Source: Diatrype stigma (taxonomy: Eukaryota > Ascomycota > Sordariomycetes > Xylariales > Diatrypaceae). From it: a DNA stretch of 64,000 bases. Below the pieces are notes generated by a model. It was not told the origin of the DNA. It searched no databases and was given only the letters and a program-made list of their open reading frames with translations. The position numbers and the translations under genes are program-made. The stretch is from NCBI GenBank assembly GCA_022225965.2, contig JAKJXP020000130.1, positions 45,466-109,465 of the forward strand, given 5' to 3'. Positions 46,689-58,185 of the stretch are shown in pieces. The stretch's first letter is position 1. The number at the start of each line of letters is the position of its first letter.

Positions 46689-46830
46689 GAGGGGGTGCGA
46701 GACGACCTAGATAGCTCCTGATCAAGCCCTCAGCCATCAGTCCTCAATCTTCTACAGACACAAATTCATACCCAAAGCCAGAATACACGATTTTCAAAAC
46801 CGACGACCAGAAAGAACCCCGCCACTAGAC

Positions 46831-47145
46831 ATGCCTGGAAACAGCTCTTCAAAGTCCGGCTCCTCGAAGTCTGGATCCTCGAAATCCGGCTCCTCAAAGT
46901 CAGGCAAAGGGTATGTGTCTTCTATACAGTGAAGAAACCTCCCATATCACTAGTCCTTGCCATGTCTAACATCATTTCTCTTGGTTAGTTGGGATGTCGT
47001 AACCGATCCGTACAAGTCTCAGCCACCGATGACGGACAAGAAGGATTCGGGATACAGATCGCAGTCGCCGATGAGATACGGGCCCTCGGATAAGAAGTCG
47101 AAAGGCAAAGACGCTGATGGATGTGCTGGTGGTTATAGCTGCTGA
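46831..47145 (+). CDS. Small Ser/Lys/Gly-rich repeat protein, 78 aa, two exons
   Basis: Exon 1 (46831-46910) and exon 2 (46989-47145) join at a 78-bp intron (donor GTATGT, acceptor TTAG) within a Gly codon. The N-terminal 26 residues contain four to five SSKSG copies; the rest is polar, with DPYKSQPPMTDKKDSGYRS and a C-terminus rich in Gly and Cys (ADGCAGGYSC). No signal peptide and no recognised domain; it is predicted to be disordered. A TATA box upstream, consensus splice sites and a Kozak-like AGACATGCC context support a real gene. A tail of two Cys plus basic linkers could suit membrane or metal attachment, but that is speculation. It is a new or fast-evolving small protein. Confidence 0.65.
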
Positions 47146-48544
47146 GAGTAGGCCTATTTCTGCCTCACAGGAATGCATAATCACGCAGGGGTGGTTAGGC
47201 AGGCAGGCGTGGTTATGGGGGAGCTAAGCTAAGCAAATGAGAAGAAACATATCTGGTTGTGCAGCAGACTGGTATTGCGGGAGAACCCGGGGGGGCTGGA
47301 TTTCTGCCTGGTTGGGAAGCCGAATGGTTGTGTCGCTGGTTTTGTCTTGTACTATTGCTTATGATTCTCTGAAATTGGTCTCTAAGGCCGCTTACGCTCG
47401 TTAATCACTTTATAACAAACATTTTTTGGGCCTATCTGATCGTATGATATGAGTAACACGCTTTACGTTGAATGGGCGCTTCATGATAGGCTTGGTATAA
47501 CGTATGATTTAGTATAAAATTGTCGAAGTAAAACATTTAAGCCAGGATTCCGCAACGAAATGGCGAGACGAAGAAGGCCAGGATACCTTACATGTGTAAC
47601 GTTGAAAAGAATATTTTCTGAATCGTCGTTTGCTGCTTTTTTATCATAGGTGCTGCTTATTCAAGCATCTAAGGCGACCTATCGAAGCCTTCCCGCCACG
47701 AGGATGGGAGCATGGGAAACTAGGTGTCTTCGTATGCAGACTTGCAAGTTAACTAACTAGGTATCATTTAGAGATTGAATGATATATTGGTACCAGGTAC
47801 ACACTTAATCCTGAGCGGACATTGTGTCAGGGGAAGTGTTAACACAAAGTGATAGGGAGGAGAAGAGTGCTTCAGTATAGGTCATAGTTCAGAGGGAATG
47901 ACTCCTCCATACCCCTTTTTTGGCAACCAGAGGAGGAAGACACCATCTATATATAGGCAACAAGATAGGTTGCCGCTAGGGTAGTGCTACCCTTACATGA
48001 TCTCATGACAAATTGTGTGCTCTCGTAGTAGGATGCATATTGGATAGGGGTCATTAATGTATAGATTAAGGAGTAGTGATCTGTACTGGTATATGCTTCG
48101 CATTAATGTACTATTCATTACATGTTAATCAATTAAAGATTAAGAATATGCCAGTTGTGAAGTTAGTCCGGGTTGAACTGAATACCGTCTTCATTAGTAA
48201 TTATACATAATTTCCCTAACACGTATAAAAGCAAAACCGCATGATACCTATTTACGTTACAAGCCTCACTCATTACGATCTGTCTTCCTTCTTAATAACC
48301 AAGCAGAATACTTGATGATTTCAACTGGAATGGGATCATGCGCTTACAACGTACAACATCTACATGTATAATGACAATAATAGTTATAGTCGCGCCGATA
48401 TCCTCTCGACCTTGGCTAAAATCCCCTAGCTTCAAGCATCAGTGGTTCAAGAGGGGTAAAGGGGTCACCGATTAGTAGTAGATGGATATCCCGAACTCGG
48501 GCCGATGCTACTATATAGGCACCAATACGGCAGCGACCAATCAA
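47146..48544. other. Intergenic before the tRNA gene
   Basis: No protein gene seen. GCAGGCAGGCG-type repeats lie near 47200. A copy of the first 16 bases around the tRNA-Gly start is at 48432-48447. Confidence 0.5.
48432..48447 (+). repeat. Duplicate of the tRNA-Gly 5' end
   Basis: TCAAGCATCAGTGGTT here is identical to 48541-48556, which spans the tRNA-Gly 5' end. Only the first part of the tRNA is copied and no B box follows, so this is a fragment rather than a second gene. Confidence 0.7.
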
Positions 48545-48640
48545 GCATCAGTGGTTTAGTGGTAAAATCCATCGTTGCCATAGTAGAAAATCTTCTGTAT
48601 TGATTTCGATGGGCCCCGCGTTCGATTCGCGGCTGATGCA
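48545..48640 (+). tRNA. tRNA-Gly(GCC) with a 25-bp intron
   Basis: Acceptor stem GCATCAG (48545-48551) pairs with CTGATGC (48633-48639), followed by discriminator A. The D-arm is GTGGTTTAGTGGTAAAA; the anticodon stem is CATCG/CGATG with loop TTGCCA-T and anticodon GCC at 48577-48579. The intron (about 48581-48605) lies after position 37, the standard place. The T-arm is CGCGTTCGATTCGCG. All expected arms are present, so it is probably functional. Confidence 0.93.
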
Positions 48641-48643
48641 TTA

Positions 48644-48667
48644 TTTTTGCGGTTTACTCGTTTTTTT
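48644..48667 (+). terminator. Pol III terminator of tRNA-Gly
   Basis: T5 at 48644-48648 and T7 at 48661-48667 just downstream of the tRNA. Confidence 0.7.
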
Positions 48668-49434
48668 CGTCTTCCTTTCCCTTATATTCCCCCATCCCGC
48701 GACCTATTATGATTTACTTATTTCCATAATGAGACCACAGGAGCAGTTTACTAACTCGATACTCTGCATTGAGTAGCAGTGCGAGATTCCTTCAATGATC
48801 ACCGTTGAAGTCACCTGCTTTGAAGTCAACTGCTTTTCAACTTGGGATCTACGATTGAGGAAGCGCAACAGGGAGAAGCTGTCTGAGCTTGGCCACCTTC
48901 TCCATTAGGACGAAGCTATATCTGCATTCCTTGATACTTCTGGGGTTCAATGGCGGGTGTCATGGTAGTATTTACTACCCTCCTAGCGGAATAATCTCCA
49001 GGATCTGTCACTAGTAAACTGTTTTTCGTGGAATATCGTGTCACGAGCTCTAACTTGCCAGCGACATCGGGATCCTCCAATGGAACAGGTCCAGAACTCT
49101 CGATAATGCAGTATAGTCATCCGTACCGTCCAGACGCCAGAAACACGCCTCAAAGATGCGGGGTTCGCCACGAATACGGAGGAGTTGGAACATCGGAACC
49201 TGTCTGTCTGTCGCGCAGGAGAAAGGTGATCGGCCGGGTGATATACGGTCTTCGGAAAGTCGGCACTCACCGGGGAAGATACGGTACCAACCGTGGAAGT
49301 CAACCCGGTATTTCTCATATAATATACTTCGAAAGTCTTATAAGAAGTCAAGTTTGTTCCTTCTTACAAGTTGATGTTCTTAACTTATCATTTTAATATT
49401 CGAGGTTGTTATTCACGACATAGCCTTCATCACG
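48668..49434. other. Upstream region of the FMN-dependent dehydrogenase
   Basis: No gene supported. Frames at 48983-49396 on both strands are mutual shadows without recognisable protein features. Confidence 0.4.
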
Positions 49435-51051
49435 ATGCGGTCAACTCTCCTTTTAGCTGTACTTGGCGGCGCTATAGCCACTCGTCCTTTCTTGAATGAA
49501 GTAGATACTGGGTAAGTAAAGAAACATGACATGACTACATAATTTTCATTAGAGTAGGGGTCCAACAACGTGCTCACATCTAACAACATAGATTTGATGA
49601 CTTCTTTGCCGATGTGCCTACTGGCGAACTAGTACCCCTTGACAAGCTTGTCGGGTTGCCAGATTTTGATGCAGCGGCACGACGATATCTACCGATCCAG
49701 AACTACACGTTTCTACGAAATGCGGCCGCTGGAGAATGGTCCTATCGGAATAACATGGAGGTGTTCAGCCGCTACCGGCTAAGACCACGGGTGATGGTAG
49801 ATATCACGAACGTGAACTTGACTTTGCCGTGAGTTTGCCAACTGCGATGTGGTCACACTATTATATATACATGGCTAATGTTACTGTCGAATCAAGTACC
49901 ACGATACTGGGTTATAACTTCTCGGCACCGTTCTTCATTTGCCCCTGTGGGGACCAAGCAAGGAGCAACCCGGAAGCGGAAAAGGGGCTGGTAGAAGCAG
50001 CCGGAGCCGAGGACATACTGTATATTGTGAGTTATTGCCATTGCCGGTAAGTTCTTTCGCGCAAGTCTACCTGGATGCTAACAGTACCCCTCTGTGAAGC
50101 CATCCGGGGGTGCAACGCTGTCGATGGAAGAGATCGCCAGTTACAAGAAAGATGGTCAGGTCCTGTTCCAGCAGGTTTATCTGGACACGAACGACACCAG
50201 GACCAAGGACATTTTTGACCGCGCAAAGGTTCTTGGATCCAAGGCCTTCGCTTTTACGGTGGATTCTGCCGCGGATGGAAACCGGCAGCGCGGCGCGCGC
50301 TACGGCGTACCCTCTGCGTATGTCGGGACCAAATACTCGTTCAATGTAGATTAGCTTAACCTTTACTAACACACTTGCTTCACTTCCAGCGATGCCGGGT
50401 GGACCTACATCACTGTAAGCACTCTAAGGGAAGCCCCTCACCCCTTTCCTGCTTCCCCTTTTCTCTTTCACGCTCTTTTCATGACGTGATAGCTGCCAGA
50501 CTAACCAACCAAACCATTCCCATTAAAGTGGGATTTCTACCACCACCTCAAAACGCTCACCGACCTCCCCATTATCATCAAGGGCATCCAGACAGTCTCG
50601 GACGCGCAAGAAGCCGTGCGCCAGGGCGCGGACGGGATTTACCTTTCGAACCACGGGGGACGGCAGGTGGACGGGGCGCCGTCGAGCCTCGAGGTGGCGC
50701 TCGAGATCCGCCAAGAGGCGCCCGAGATCTTTTCGCAGGTTGACGTGCTCGCCGACGGCGGCGTCCGGTACGGCACCGACGTCATTAAGCTCCTGGCGCT
50801 CGGCGTCAAGGCGGTCGGGCTCGGCCGCCCCTTCATGTACGCTAATGTGTACGGTGCGGAGGGGGTCGCACGCGCGGTGCAGCTCTTGAAGCGCGAGCTT
50901 GCTATTGATGCAGGCAATGCGGGCATCGCTGACTTGAGGAAGGTTGATTCCCAATTTGTGAGTCTCTTTTATTTTCTCTCCCGTCCAATCATATAATGTT
51001 CTCTTGGAAACACAGGTTTGCGATATACCTCGAGCGCTTATGGCTTATTGA
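49435..51051 (+). CDS. Secreted FMN-dependent alpha-hydroxy-acid dehydrogenase/oxidase
   Basis: Predicted 388-residue TIM-barrel flavoenzyme of the cytochrome b2/glycolate oxidase/lactate oxidase family. Seven exons: 49435-49511, 49592-49828, 49897-50026, 50085-50317, 50390-50414, 50529-50957, 51016-51051. Exon 5 is only 25 nt. Motifs: SAPFFICPCG, FQQVYLD, IIIKGI (Lys252 contacting FMN), SNHGGRQ with catalytic His276 and Arg279, DGGVRYGTDVIKLLALG and GLGRPF for phosphate binding. The N-terminus MRSTLLLAVLGGAIAT looks like a signal peptide; there is no heme-b5 domain, unlike mitochondrial cytochrome b2, suggesting an extracellular or endomembrane oxidase. Substrate (lactate, glycolate or other 2-hydroxy acid) is not deducible. 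The last exon is 12 codons. Confidence 0.88.
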
Positions 51052-52068
51052 CTCTTGTGGCATTATAGGTTAAGTGGGAGCCGGCATGGACAACATGAAA
51101 GACATGTAACCAAGCATATTAAGGAACATACGTATACCATGACTTGGTGACCACCGGCTTCTAGGAGATAGTCAACATGTGTTAGTATAACTCTGGCGTT
51201 GTCTGAGATCTTTAGCTCTGGTGTCGTGCCGGGCCACATTTGAATAGGGGCTCATAGGGGCAGATAGGGGTAGACGGGATGACCTAGACATTTTGTATGA
51301 CAAGTGAATATGACCAAGCGATCAACTCCCACCGCCTGTTCCAAGTAAATATGGCTTATTAATAACATCATTTTCTTTTCGGAGGTTCGATTCAGGTTAG
51401 ATGATGCATTGCGTGCGTAAATATACATGGATACAGCTTTTTGAGCATAAAAACAATGATGAAAATAATGAACCCCCAGAGATGGCTATAAGTCAAATCC
51501 AATCCAAGCCAATCCAATCCCCAATACGACGCGATCCGGAACTTGGTTGGATAAAGCGATGTACGACTGTCAAGAGGTAAAGACAGAATGTTAAGAGAAA
51601 AGTCGAATGTCAGCGAATGAATACATTCCATGAAGGTGTTGGTTGTGCGAGCGTTGGCAGGTATAACAGGAAATGGTATTCCTCATAAGAATCGGGAGAT
51701 GACGTGTTCGTGAACGACGATAACGATGTTGACGATTCGATGACGATGATGAAGACATGATATAAACGACGAAAGAAGTCGTGATGTCGTCAAGCTTTTG
51801 AGGCCCATAGGCATTGATGTGTTTGATCCCCTTTCGATCCCCTTTCGACCCCCTTTGCTTTTCCACCCCTCGTTTGAACCGAGTTTCACTACATCAGTTC
51901 GGATTTACAGTCACCACAAATACCGCGGAACTCCTTAAAACCAGCAAGTTTTCCCCTCCCCTCTTTCCTGCTGCCCGCTAGCTAGCCCTGGAACGCCGGA
52001 GAACCCTTTTTTAAAAGCACATGTCGAAGCAAACCCACATCCATACTTTTTCATTTTCTTACTTTTCT
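51052..52068. terminator. Convergent 3' region between dehydrogenase and Opi1-like gene
   Basis: About 1 kb with no coding frame of note. A GATCCCCTTTC repeat (three copies) lies at 51824-51857. Confidence 0.45.
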
Positions 52069-54148
52069 TCATGTTTTTACATCGTCGATGGGGAAAGCGG
52101 GTGATTTCGAATAATATCGTTGCGGAGCCTCACTCGATGATGACAACTCCTGTCGCTGTTCTCGTTTCCTCTGGCCTAAACGCTCACACCACTCTTCGGC
52201 ACTAACGATCGTGCCGTCCAAGACGCCGGAAACCTGGGCCATCATGTCGAGGCCCTCTCTGGCTAGCACCAATACACGCTGCGCACTTTCACGCGCCTCC
52301 TGTTCACGGCTTTCCTCGTCATGCCCTGATGTAACGGACTGTTGCTGTGGCTGTTGTTGGCTACCAAGGGCATTGGCAACCTGGAAGCGCTGGGGTAAAC
52401 TTGCGAGGTGGCGCCTCACTAGCTCACGGGCATTTTCGGGTAATGCGCCACCAGCGTGTCGGCTCACAGTGTTGATGACATCTTGGAGCGTTTTCAAGAC
52501 ATCTGACTTGTAGACAGTGATCATTTGGGCGAGCCGGTTCCTCTCAGTGACTTCATCTGAGGGTGATGCGCCTTGCATGGGATGGTCCTCTCCACCAGCC
52601 TCCAATTGTTTCTTTTCGTACGTCTCCATTGTGGTCTTCAGCGAGGTAACAACAGTACCGATATGATCGTTCGCCCATTTGAGCCAGCTGAGGCAGTACT
52701 TGAGGCTGCGAAGACTTTCCTCCGTCATCGCAATACCCAGGCCAGATGTCGTCATCACAAGACGCGATGATGCTGTAGAACTATTATGACGCTCCTCTGA
52801 CGCCCCGTTCTCAGCATATGGAGGTGACCGATTCTCGTCATAAGCCGGCAAGGTGTCAATGGTACTTGCGAACGAGGAACGGCGGGTCGTGTCAAGCGAG
52901 GCCCTTGGCGTGGGAACTCCCGACCCAGGTTCGAATGACTTGTCGCCGATACTGGTGCCATTGCTTCCATTGTCTACTTTTCTTCGCTTGTTCGAGGTCA
53001 TAACTCCAGCCTCGACGTCCGAGTTATGCGACTTGTGTCGCCTGCCACCTCCTAAGAACCACCGGACACCGCCTTCCACGCCTGTCGCCCGACTCACTGA
53101 GCCGACGGCCCCTGCGATGGGCTTCACATAGCCTTCCACACATTCGGCGCCCGACCTGAATACGGGCGAATAGTTCTTGGAGTTGTTATAAATAGATGTC
53201 GTACTTTCGATAGTTGTCGCGATCAAGGGGTGAGAGGTGGTGAGTAAAGAGAGTAAGGGCTCATGTCTGAATCCATTGGACTGAGATCGCGGTGATGGAG
53301 GTAAAGGGCTACTTTTATTTGGTGGAGAAGAGACAAAATCTAGATAGAGAAGATGGTGATCAGTCAATCTGCCATTCCCCGCGCAGAAGTGTCGCTATCG
53401 CATAGCTACAATGAGGGAGAAGGCGGGCGGGCGCATTCAATTGTTTGATCGCTTGATGTTCCAGTCTCGACTCACCTGCTCTCAAATCTCCCAAGGCTTC
53501 GGCAGCCATTCGCACATCGGGGTCGTCCAAGCTGACGCTACTGGCCCGGCCATCAAGGAAGCGGTCGGGGGATGCAGCGCTCGCCCCGCTGTTACTACTC
53601 GCATCTAAATCCATCCTCATGGCTGATTCACCGTTCTGCACATGGCTCGGTGTGTAATAGGCTGTTAGAGGGTTGAGGCTGGGCCAATGGGGCGCTGATT
53701 CAGGGGCTGGAGGCGAATATGCCGGGGCGGGTGGTTGAGGAGATGAATATAAAGGCGCTGATGAGGCCGTCAGCATCGAAAAGGAAGGCAAAGTTTTGCT
53801 GTTAAGGCTGCCACCCTTGATCTGGTCATGCTGCGCTGTCAAGGACTGGATGGGAGGCAATTCTGTCTTGGGAACATCGGAAAACCTGAAGACAGCGGGA
53901 TCGTTCGTCTGAGCATAAGATGGTGGAGGATATGACGGGAGTTTAAGCGGGCGATCTAGGCGATCAAGCCGGTCCGATGCAGGGTCGCTGGATAGGGGTT
54001 GCCGATGGTCTGGATGCAGACTGGGTAAAACTGTGTTGTGCTTTAGATCGTGGGACGGATCCCAGAGGAGAGGCGGCGCTTTGGGAGGCGGCGGTGGTGG
54101 TTGTATTGGTGGAGGAGATGACATGGTAGACATGTGATTTTGCTCCAT
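52069..54148 (-). CDS. opi1: Opi1-like transcriptional repressor of phospholipid genes
   Basis: Predicted 647-residue protein in two exons (53476-54148 and 52069-53339) with a 136-bp intron (donor GTGAGT, acceptor CTAG). In yeast, Opi1 is held at the ER by phosphatidic acid and represses inositol/choline-responsive genes when released. The Opi1 domain begins with EALGDLRA across the intron and continues with SHPLIATTIESTTS (about 260-273), YSPVFRSGAE (281-290) and a basic region with GGRRHK and NKRRK, which may bind acidic lipid or act as a nuclear signal. Further on, LRSLKYCLSWLKWANDHIG and the C-terminal helices (LPENARELVRRHLASLPQR) match the family's conserved end. The N-terminal 200 residues are Pro/Ser-rich. 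It is longer than the 404-residue yeast protein, as in other filamentous fungi. Confidence 0.92.
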
Positions 54149-57100
54149 TTTGCTGATTATGGGCTATGGGCTATGGGTTATGGTAGCGATCGCTTGTCTA
54201 AGGTATCGCTTCGCTCTAGTCTGTCTGCATGTGCTCTCTGCCTGATAAGTTACAACGATATGCACATGCGACAAGGTGCCTAAAGCCTATTGCAACAGAC
54301 TGCAAGATACTGGCTGCTTCGGGTTATTTGACGATCGGTCGCAAGAGGGTTTGAGAAATCGCGAGTATCTGCGCCGCACGGAATGTATCAATAATGAAAT
54401 GAGGAAGCCGGCAGCTGACTCCCGGCACCCGCACTGCCGCTAATAGTAGGCAGCACAGCGAAGGGGATACAGGGCAGGCAGTAAGGGAAGACCGACGCTG
54501 CAGGCGCATACGTGCAGGTATTGCACCACCGAAGCCCGCCTAACAGCAACTGGGTTAGGTACACGAGGTATGTATGTATTGTATACACTAACGTATACCT
54601 TCAATGTTGGTAGTATAGTCCAATGTTGGTATGTACAATACAATACCTCAGGCCAGTTGTTGGTGACACCTGATGTAGGGGGAATGATATTAAAATGGGT
54701 ACTGTACCAGATTTGGTTGCTGGTTATTAATAAGACAGAATGAAAAAGACACAAGCTTGAACAAGCCTGAATGCCCTGAATCAGCAGACAAGACGTTGAT
54801 ATCGGAACAGCAGAGGGACTGAGGGACAGGACGGTGGGGAGTTTTCAGTGGGGAGACGAGTCTGTAGCTGAAAGTTCAGGAACCCGAGCCGAGACTAATT
54901 CCTTTTTTAGCAGGGCATGTGATAGCGACATCAGGTGCGAAACGTACAGTGGAAGGCTCCTTATTGGACTATTGGACTTCGGTATGCAGGGACTTGGAGG
55001 GATATGTAAGGATAGTCACGACGCACTGCCAGCTAAGAAACTGACATGACAAAAAAACTGCTTAATGTGGGAAGCAAAAGAAAGAGTAAAACGATAATCA
55101 GAAAATAGCCAAATGGTGGTAGGTCAGGGTAAATCGTGATGACGCTCATTCCTTTTGCTTTTTTCTCCCAGACACAAGTTGGCGTGGGGAGAAAGGTCCC
55201 GGTCATCTGTTGAGAGCCGGCCGATAACCTAGGTTGGAAAGGACGGCATTTCTTACTGAGGACTTATTAAGACTCTGTTCCAGGCTTGATGACATGGGGA
55301 GTAACACCAATCAGTCAATAGTATCATGTCAGCAGTCAAATCGTGGGATTCCTAGATTCCCTGACGATGCAGTACGATAAACTCGTACTGTCGTATTGTC
55401 GCGCATGCGTATACCTGAACATCATACATACCTGCCTGGGTATATACCTGTATGTATGTATATACATGTTGGATTGCATGTGCTGGTGGTTCAAAGGTAA
55501 CCGCAGTTGAGTTATAAGTAGTTGGTTAGCGATGTATCAGCCGGTAAGAACCAACAGCATCTCCTACGCCGCTCTCACAGAGGGAACGGAGGGACTTAAC
55601 AGAGTGACCTCATGCCTGCGGGCTCCTCAGCTCCACCACGCTAGGATCGTGTAAATTGAATGATCATGTGCACAGCTACTGCAGGGTCCGAGGCTTTGTG
55701 GGAATGGCCATCCTTGAACAAGTGGGGTCCTTCAGCACCGCACCCAAATAATTGGCTTGTGAAAGTTCTATCCTCTTGTATCCCTAAAGTCCCGCCTCTC
55801 ACCTGTAGCTATAACGGAACTATATGTTCGTATCTACATACTTGTATGTCTGTGAGGTCGTTCGACGTGACTCTTCAGTTTTGGGAGCGTTGAATCGGGT
55901 TGGATGGCACGTACGATGGAACTGATCGAATGCCAGCTTCTATTGTCAAACAAGCATGAAGAATGTGCTAATGAGTTGACTGGTTGCTTCTAGGGCTTAT
56001 AGCTACTGCTAGGCAACTCGAAAGGGGGTAACACTATGAAAATCTAGTGTCTGTGTGTGTGATGTGACGCATGTGACGTGAGGATCTTATATGTACTATG
56101 CAACTACCTGGTAAATGATACCTAGGTATCGAGGCAAACATGGCGGCAAGAGGCATGCAAGGGAAATATCGCCTGAATTGGTCGATTATAGATAATATTG
56201 GACTACCAAGGAGCTACCTTTCCTTGGAGCACGTGTCGAAGGCTTGACCTGTCTCCGCAAAATACTACGTAGGGAGGCAGGTATGGCTATAAATATTATC
56301 TTATATAGACTGTAATCACATGTAAAGTTGCCGAAAGTTACACTCCAGTCCTTCCAACAGCGGATCCCAGTCATCAAGGGCAGCTCAGAGTGCTGTTGGC
56401 CAGTCAAAGTGCTCAGCATTGAAACGAGCGCTCGCGGCTATTACCTGATATGTAGGTGGGGAATAGAAGTCACAGAACCATCAAGGAACCGCTAGAAAAC
56501 TTCTACAGAACGGTTATGGGATCTCTCCCTCCGGGGGGAGAAGATACAATGGCATGATACATCATATAATATCGAGTTGGGGTTTCAGCGGGCAGGAAAG
56601 GACCTATCGGGGATCGGAGACGGGATTAGTATTCCCAATCTTGTTCCCAACCTTGCCCGTTTGGTTCGGATGTCTGACATGCAGTATATCGGGCTCCTTC
56701 GTCATATAGAGGGCGGTCAATCGGACAAGAGGGGGGTAAACTACTATACTTGCGATTGTTTTGTCATTATGGTTTCGTCCTCGGGTTATCAAATACTTGA
56801 AAGTAACGATCGAGGTCAATGACCTGGTTATATAGCATGCCATAGTACTACATGTACCCCAACCAGCGACGAATTGCATCTACAGTTCAAATCGAGGCTC
56901 AAGAAGAATTCGTGTTGCCAGTCAATGATACTTGGCATTGGCATTCGGTCAGGCGATTATAGCGGGCAGAGATACTGCATACAAGTCAAGCCAAAATGCA
57001 AGCTGACAATGCAGGATATGCCGGCCAGCCAACGATAGCTTGCCCGCCCATCTACTCCCGCATACTCCCACAGGTCGAAGATGCGAAGGGTAGAATGCTA

Positions 57101-58185
57101 ATCACGTCTTGAATTTCGGAAGCTCCAACCACGGATGCCTGAGTCGGCCGACATCACAGTCAAGGTACGTAGGTCTACAGCAACCCCGACCTCGGTAACA
57201 GACAGCCAGGGAGCTTTATAACGGGGATATACACCCCCTACGTGGCTTCAATGGCCGACGATGACTCCAAATGGAAGCTGAAAAAAAACCTCGGGTAGTG
57301 GGAAGCGGAAAGTGAAAAGTGAAGTGAAAATGTTCGGTCCCTCTGACGCCGCCCAAGCAACTAGTGTTGCCAATACAGCAAAATACTCGGGCAGCTCTTA
57401 TGGTACCATATCTAGGTTGACTCCTTCTCCGCGCCTCGAAATCGCAGCTACATCAACGACAACACGATCGGAAAACCAGCAGAAAGCCGGTTCCCAGTTG
57501 TGTACAAATAATGGGCTGTACTGTCTAATGGACGCGTTGAGGGAAGGAAGAAGAAAATTATTAGAAGTCAGTTGCGAAGAAATTTGAGTTAAGCTCGTGG
57601 GGCAGGTGGATGCGCTAAGCTAGTCACGTGATTTCATCTGTCTAGTGTAGAGAGGTACCTAGTGGATCTAACTTACGTAGGGAAGTGATTACATAATTTA
57701 TCGAGGCTGAAAGGCGGAAGCCACTTCCAAGGTTCTAGGTACCATGTGGCAGTGAGTGACCTTGAGGTCAAGGCTGTAATTACCTAATTGGAGTAGCGCC
57801 GAAGCCAATTGCGAATAAGCAACGTGGGGTTTCGGGGCCTGTATGTATGTACATGTGTAGGCCCGTTAAGTGTGCGCCTTCGGGAGGTATCCAAGCTCAA
57901 ACCACCATACAGACGTACCCGTACATACAGACATACAGACAAGGTACAGATCCAAGACACGGACAACGGGCCTTGAACCTTCAATGCGACAACCTGTTTA
58001 TATTGCGAATATTCTGTAGCTTTCCAACTTGCGCAACATTGTCTGCCACAGCGAGCCCCCTTATATGACGAATACCTCTGATTAGAGCCTCTCTGGCCTG
58101 CGTGCCGTGTCAATCCGACGTCTCCTTTACCGACTCAATATCCAGAACTCTGTCTATAATTCCGCTTCCGAACTAATAGGCCACC
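54149..58185. other. 4-kb divergent region between opi1 and apm1
   Basis: No convincing gene. The GGGCTATGGGCTATGGGTTATGG repeat at 54159-54183 lies next to the opi1 start. Frames at 55660-55893, 56577-56822 and 57312-57587 have no recognisable character. Confidence 0.45.

Larger units (their letters stand above)
39748..46830. other. 7.1-kb gene-poor region with many short repeats
   Basis: I find no frame with convincing protein character. The stretch holds the promoter and possibly long leader of the 1,784-residue protein and, at its right end, the promoter of the small SSKSG protein. Simple-repeat patches are listed separately. Frames on both strands at 43466-43936 are repetitive shadows of C/T-rich sequence. 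Unrecognised small or non-coding genes cannot be excluded. Confidence 0.5.

Noticed and set aside
57312..57587. 91-codon frame in the opi1-apm1 interval
   Set aside because: No motif, no splice context, no promoter signal; likely chance.
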